Notes under the pieces: model-generated
Told to the model about the DNA's origin: nothing
The model's input: the letters and a program-made list of their open reading frames with translations, nothing else
Databases searched by the model: none
Translations under genes and position numbers: made by a program
Source: JBBQHX01 sp035306065
Lineage (GTDB): Bacteria > Gemmatimonadota > Gemmatimonadetes > Gemmatimonadales > Gemmatimonadaceae
NCBI GenBank assembly: GCA_035306065.1
Contig: DATGOL010000029.1
Span: forward strand, 1 to 64,000
Direction: 5' to 3'
Length of the DNA stretch: 64,000 nt
Shown here: piece after piece, positions 60,345 through 64,000 of the stretch
Position numbering within the stretch: position 1 is the first letter of the stretch
Layout: each line of letters begins with the position of its first letter

Positions 60345-61573
60345 GTGAACATTGTTCGCAGGAGATTGCGTACATCGTTGAACATCACGAATACGAACAG
60401 TGCGAGAATGAGCGCAAGACCTGCCCGAAGTATGTACTCCTTGGTGCGTGCACTGAAGGCGCTCCCCTTTGCGGCCTCCAGGACATTGACGACAATCTGA
60501 CCACCGTCCAGAATCGGGATCGGAAGCAGGTTGAAGATTCCGATATTAACGCTCAGGAACGCAAGCAGCGCAAGCAGATTCTCAACGCCGGTCCTGGCCG
60601 CCGCAACGGAGATCTGCGCTATCGCAACGGGCCCGCCAAGGTTCTCCATGGACTCCCGGCCCGTAACCATCCTGCGAAGGATGGTTACTACCGCACCAGC
60701 CGCTTCCCAGGTTCTATCCCACCCCAGTGCAGTGGCCTGGCCAATCGGTATTCGGTCTCTGCCAATCCTGTCGGTGGGAACTGCACCTATACGGCCTTCC
60801 AGTCTCTCCTCACCGGTGAGCGGGTTGGTTACCGTCGTTGCTTCCGGCGACAGACGGATGGCCACCTCACGGCCGTCGCGCTGCACATCGAGCGTGATCT
60901 CCCTGCCTGCATTCGGACCAACTGCCAGCACCAGGTCTTCGAACGTTCGCACGGGTACGCCTTCAACACGGAGCACGCTGTCTCCCTGTTGCAGTCCTGC
61001 ACGTGCGGCAGGCATGTCCGCGAGAACAGAATCGATTACCGCGTGGCGATACGGCGCTCCGTACCAGGCGTACGTTCCGGTAAAGGCAACGAAGCCCAGC
61101 GCCACATTCATCGCTACGCCCGCAATGAGTATCAGCAGGCGTGCAGGCAGCGATCGTGACTCGAAGTACCGCTCCTCTGGAACAGGCTTCGGCCCGAACG
61201 GGACCATTGCTTCGGGATCCCAGTCCTCCGGGCGAATGCCCTCGGGAACCTGATCATCGCCTGCAATGGTGCCTGCTCCGCTACCGCCAACGGTAGCAGG
61301 GACACCATCCCGTGAAGGCAACTTCTCACCGCCGCCCTCGAGCAGTGCCATGGTCTCGTCTTCGCGTGAGGCCATGCGCACGTATCCGCCGAGTGGCAGC
61401 AGCGCGAGTACGTACTCGGTCTCGCCCCAGCGCTTCTTGAGAAGTGCGGGCCCGAAGCCGATGGAGAAGCGGGGTGCGTACACCCCAACGGCCTTGGCGG
61501 CAAGAAAATGTCCGAGCTCGTGCACGAAGATCACGAGTCCGAAAACAACGACTGGTGCGAGCCAGACTAGCAT
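60341..61573 (-). CDS. rseP: RIP metalloprotease RseP (site-2 protease)
   Basis: 410 aa. The zinc motif HELGH is at 18-22 in the first membrane helix. One PDZ domain lies at about 180-260 (ARAGLQQGDSVLRVEGVPV). The third zinc ligand is in NLLPIPILDGGQ near 360. An unusual Gly/Pro/acidic stretch at about 72-132 sits between LGGYVRM and the next membrane helix. Such proteases cleave anti-sigma factors and signal-peptide remnants. It overlaps dxr by seven bases. Confidence 0.95.
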   Translation of the reverse strand: MLVWLAPVVVFGLVIFVHELGHFLAAKAVGVYAPRFSIGFGPALLKKRWGETEYVLALLPLGGYVRMASREDETMALLEGGGEKLPSRDGVPATVGGSGAGTIAGDDQVPEGIRPEDWDPEAMVPFGPKPVPEERYFESRSLPARLLILIAGVAMNVALGFVAFTGTYAWYGAPYRHAVIDSVLADMPAARAGLQQGDSVLRVEGVPVRTFEDLVLAVGPNAGREITLDVQRDGREVAIRLSPEATTVTNPLTGEERLEGRIGAVPTDRIGRDRIPIGQATALGWDRTWEAAGAVVTILRRMVTGRESMENLGGPVAIAQISVAAARTGVENLLALLAFLSVNIGIFNLLPIPILDGGQIVVNVLEAAKGSAFSARTKEYILRAGLALILALFVFVMFNDVRNLLRTMFT

Positions 61574-62718
61574 TCGTGGAAAAGCTCGGTAACGAGGCGC
61601 CTGGCTTCCGCATCCGCGGCAAGCAGTGCGTCTCGTGAATCAGCAGAAGCGCCGGACAGTCGCGACAAGGCGTGCTCCACGGCGCGGGGAATATCGGTGA
61701 AAGCTACGGCTCCTCCAAGGAAGAGGGCGACCGCTGCCTCATTTGCTGCATTGTAAACGGCCGGCGCAGCCCCACCAGCTCGTCCCGCATTCGTACCCAG
61801 CTCCAGCATCGGGAATCTGTCGTAGCGCACGGGCTCGAAGGTCAGCGGCGAGAGCTCCACCGGGTCGAATGTTGGTACACCGGTGTCCGTAAGGCGCTCC
61901 GGATGCGTGAGTGCGTAGAGTACCGGCAGCTCCATGCTTGGAACGCCCATCTGCGCAAGCACGCTGCCGTCCACAAACTCCACGAATGAGTGCACCACGC
62001 TCTGCGGATGCACAACCACGTCAATGCGGTCATACGGCAATCCGAAAAGAAAGTGCGCCTCTATCACCTCGAGCGCCTTGTTCGCAAGCGACGCACTGTC
62101 CACCGTGATCTTGCGACCCATCTGCCAGGTTGGATGCTGCAGTGCGTCCGCAAGCGTGGCGCGCTCGATGCGCTCGTCAGGCCAGGTGCGAAACGGGCCA
62201 CCGGATGCGGTAAGTACGAGCCGACGAATCTCGGAAGCAGGCCTGCTCCCAATGCACTGCAGGATTGCCGAATGCTCCGAATCCACCGGAACCAGCTCGC
62301 CGCCACCTTCTCGCGCTGCCGCCAGCACGAGGTTGCCGCCAACCACCAGCGTTTCCTTGTTTGCGAGAGCCACGCGCTTTCCATGGTACAGCGCCGCGAG
62401 CGTGGCATCGAGCCCGGCAGCCCCAACCACCGCGTTCAGAACGATGTGCGCACTCGGCAATGTTGCAGCCTCGATGAGGCACTCAGTGCCGCTCTTCCAA
62501 TCGCCATTCGCACTGTCACCAACCATTCCCACGAACTCAGGACGGAATCGTTCCGCCTGCTCGCGCAGCAGCGCCTCGTTGCTGAAGGCAGTGAGCGCCG
62601 CAACGGAAAAACGATCGCGCTGCCTGTCGAGTACGCGAAGCGCAGTGGTTCCAATGGAGCCGGTGGAGCCGAGAAGTGCGACACCCTGCGGCTCCGGAGT
62701 GGTGCGGGCGCCGGTCAT
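61567..62718 (-). CDS. dxr: 1-deoxy-D-xylulose 5-phosphate reductoisomerase
   Basis: 383 aa. The NADPH loop is LLGSTGSIGTTALRVL at about 15-30. Other blocks are ALANKETLVVGG, VDSEHSAILQC (metal Asp and Glu), LTASGGPFR, and TWQMGRKITVDSASLANK. It makes MEP in isoprenoid synthesis, which feeds UppS encoded upstream. The ATG overlaps the cdsA stop (ATGA). Confidence 0.97.
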   Translation of the reverse strand: MTGARTTPEPQGVALLGSTGSIGTTALRVLDRQRDRFSVAALTAFSNEALLREQAERFRPEFVGMVGDSANGDWKSGTECLIEAATLPSAHIVLNAVVGAAGLDATLAALYHGKRVALANKETLVVGGNLVLAAAREGGGELVPVDSEHSAILQCIGSRPASEIRRLVLTASGGPFRTWPDERIERATLADALQHPTWQMGRKITVDSASLANKALEVIEAHFLFGLPYDRIDVVVHPQSVVHSFVEFVDGSVLAQMGVPSMELPVLYALTHPERLTDTGVPTFDPVELSPLTFEPVRYDRFPMLELGTNAGRAGGAAPAVYNAANEAAVALFLGGAVAFTDIPRAVEHALSRLSGASADSRDALLAADAEARRLVTELFHEC

Positions 62719-63572
62719 CGGATTGCCGGCACCATCAGGAACTCGATCAGGAAGTAGCCCAGGGGCAACGTGAACAACAGGCTGTCCAGGCGATCGAAAA
62801 CACCGCCGTGTCCGGGAACGAGGTGAGAACTGTCCTTCACCCCTGCCTCACGCTTGAGCAGCGACTCCGCAAGATCTCCGACCTGCGCCGCTACACTGAT
62901 GAGGGCACCGAACAGGAGTGCGCCAGCTGTCGTAAAGCCGAGACTTGCAACTTCGGGCAGCACGAACCGCCCGATGGCGAGCGCGAGCAGCATCGTGGTT
63001 ACCAGCCCGCCTATGGCGCCTTCAACCGTCTTGCCCGGGCTGACGGCCGGAATGAGCTTTCGCCTCCCGAAGGTGCGCCCCACGAAATAGGCTCCGATGT
63101 CCGAGCCCCACGTTAGCAGCACGGGAAGCATGACGAGCGCGGTTCCGCCCAGCGCATCCACGCTGAATCGGTGGTATCTCAGAGCATATGCAAAGCTCAG
63201 CATTCCGCCAATGTAAAGAACGCCGAACACCGTGATCGCCGTAGCGGCAAGCGGATGGCCTTCAACACCCCGCGCCCAGATGGCAATGGCCAGCAGCCCG
63301 AGCATAACGAGCGCCAGTGCGCTGAGCGGAACGTTGAGCACGCGCAGGAAGTGCCCATGCACCACCAGTGGTACCGCGGCAGACAGTGCTATCCCAGCAC
63401 CGGCAATCGGCCTGACGCCTGTGTGTCCGGCCATGCGATACAGCTCCCAGCTTGCCAGGGCAGCAGCAATGCCGAGCAGCGACGCCAGCCACGCATCGCC
63501 AAGAAAGATGATGAGTATGGTGACTGGCGCCGCGATCACGGCGAACAGCACCCGCAGGGTTAACTCGGACAA
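62715..63572 (-). CDS. cdsA: Phosphatidate cytidylyltransferase
   Basis: About 285 aa from the TTG at 63572 (LSELTLRVLFAVI); a GTG at 63551 is an alternative and the longer open frame would overlap uppS. Seven to eight membrane helices. Signatures are AVSPGKTVEGAIGGL and the C-terminal SVAAQVGDLAESLLKREAGV, then KDSSHLVPGHGGVFDRLDSL. It makes CDP-diacylglycerol, the substrate of PssA encoded at 25967. Confidence 0.94.
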   Translation of the reverse strand: MSELTLRVLFAVIAAPVTILIIFLGDAWLASLLGIAAALASWELYRMAGHTGVRPIAGAGIALSAAVPLVVHGHFLRVLNVPLSALALVMLGLLAIAIWARGVEGHPLAATAITVFGVLYIGGMLSFAYALRYHRFSVDALGGTALVMLPVLLTWGSDIGAYFVGRTFGRRKLIPAVSPGKTVEGAIGGLVTTMLLALAIGRFVLPEVASLGFTTAGALLFGALISVAAQVGDLAESLLKREAGVKDSSHLVPGHGGVFDRLDSLLFTLPLGYFLIEFLMVPAIR

Positions 63573-63604
63573 TGGAAGGGGGACCGAAGCGGTGTCGCGC
63601 CGCG

Positions 63605-64000
63605 TCAGGCGGTAACGCGCCCGAACCTGCGATCGCGGTTCTGGTAGTCCACGATCGCGGTGAACAGCTCGCGACGCGTGAAGTCCGGCCACAGTAGTGG
63701 CGAGATGTACAGCTCCGTGTAGGCAAGCTGCCACAGCAGGAAATTCGAGATGCGAAGTTCGCCGGAGGTACGGATAAGCAAGTCGGGGTCCGGAATGCCG
63801 CTGGTGTACAGCTCGGACTCGAACATGCGCTCGTCTATGGCGTCTGGTGCGAGCTCTCCGGCCGCAACGTGCTCCGCGAGCCTGCGCGCAACACGAACCA
63901 GTTCGGCGCGACTGCCATAGGATATGAACAGGTTGAGCAGCAGCCGGTCATTTCCAGCCGTCATATCAACCACGTGCTTCACGGCCCTGGCAGCAGCCGG
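63605..64000 (-). CDS. uppS: Undecaprenyl diphosphate synthase, C-terminal part (cut by window edge)
   Basis: About 131 codons are visible, the frame still open at the edge. Cis-prenyltransferase landmarks are FISYGSRAELVRVARRLAEHV, then DPDLLIRTSGELRISNFLLWQ and LAYTELYISPLLWPDF. It makes the lipid carrier for peptidoglycan synthesis. Followed by cdsA-dxr-rseP, a widespread order. Confidence 0.95.
   Translation of the reverse strand, partial: PAAARAVKHVVDMTAGNDRLLLNLFISYGSRAELVRVARRLAEHVAAGELAPDAIDERMFESELYTSGIPDPDLLIRTSGELRISNFLLWQLAYTELYISPLLWPDFTRRELFTAIVDYQNRDRRFGRVTA

Overview
This is a GC-rich (about 60% by eye), very gene-dense bacterial chromosome segment made almost wholly of core genes. 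There is no sign of phage, insertion sequence, integron, CRISPR or tRNA in it. Gene content and order (aspS-phoH-pgpH; mreBCD-mrdA-rodA; uppS-cdsA-dxr-rseP; rpsO-pnp-M16 peptidase; purS/purQ/small purL; archaeal/eukaryotic-type ProRS), together with many HEAT, HD-GYP, GAF and chemoreceptor-like genes, suggest a Gemmatimonadota-like or related Gram-negative lineage. The phylum call is inference from family resemblance, not from a marker tree.

Layout. (1) 1-3993, minus strand: aspS, phoH and the start of a PgpH-type HD phosphohydrolase (cut by the window edge), with a solo PTS EIIA upstream. (2) 4140-5231, plus strand: rlmN, whose 3' end overlaps a convergent LytR_C gene. (3) 5163-9441, minus: folB-folK-panB-panC-(GlmU-like, apparently inactive)-yqeK-LytR_C, tightly overlapped. 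(4) 9526-18207, minus: trpC-trpF-trpB-[HEAT protein]-[HD-GYP protein]-trpA-[membrane GAF/chemoreceptor-like protein], almost entirely joined by overlapping stop and start codons. lexA diverges from trpC, and a separate GAF-protein/trpD pair converges on lexA. (5) 21413-34432, plus: truA, a transaldolase-like gene without catalytic residues, purB-purC-psd-pssA-purS-purQ-purL-purF, then ppdK. (6) A tail-to-tail hairpin terminator and the tmRNA gene (34540-34892, minus). (7) larB-dusB (minus), diverging from a second solo EIIA. (8) 37469-51609, minus: mreB-mreC-mreD-mrdA-rodA-accD-folC-hisS-proS-lysA-phosphoesterase-guaA. (9) 51965-58159, minus: a methyltransferase, ald, an M16 peptidase, pnp and rpsO. 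(10) 58260-59855, plus: a membrane Ser/Thr kinase. (11) 59892-64000, minus: uppS (cut by the edge)-cdsA-dxr-rseP-small exported protein.

The most unusual features are the signalling proteins woven into the tryptophan genes; a double direct repeat resembling an alphaproteobacterial SOS box between trpC and lexA; a recurring promoter/start layout (-10 hexamer, six bases, start codon, with TTCCG at a fixed distance) that predicts leaderless mRNAs for folB, truA and dusB; and several enzyme homologues that have lost catalytic residues (GlmU-like, transaldolase-like, a phosphoesterase). Functional names rest on motif recognition by eye; no database search was run.
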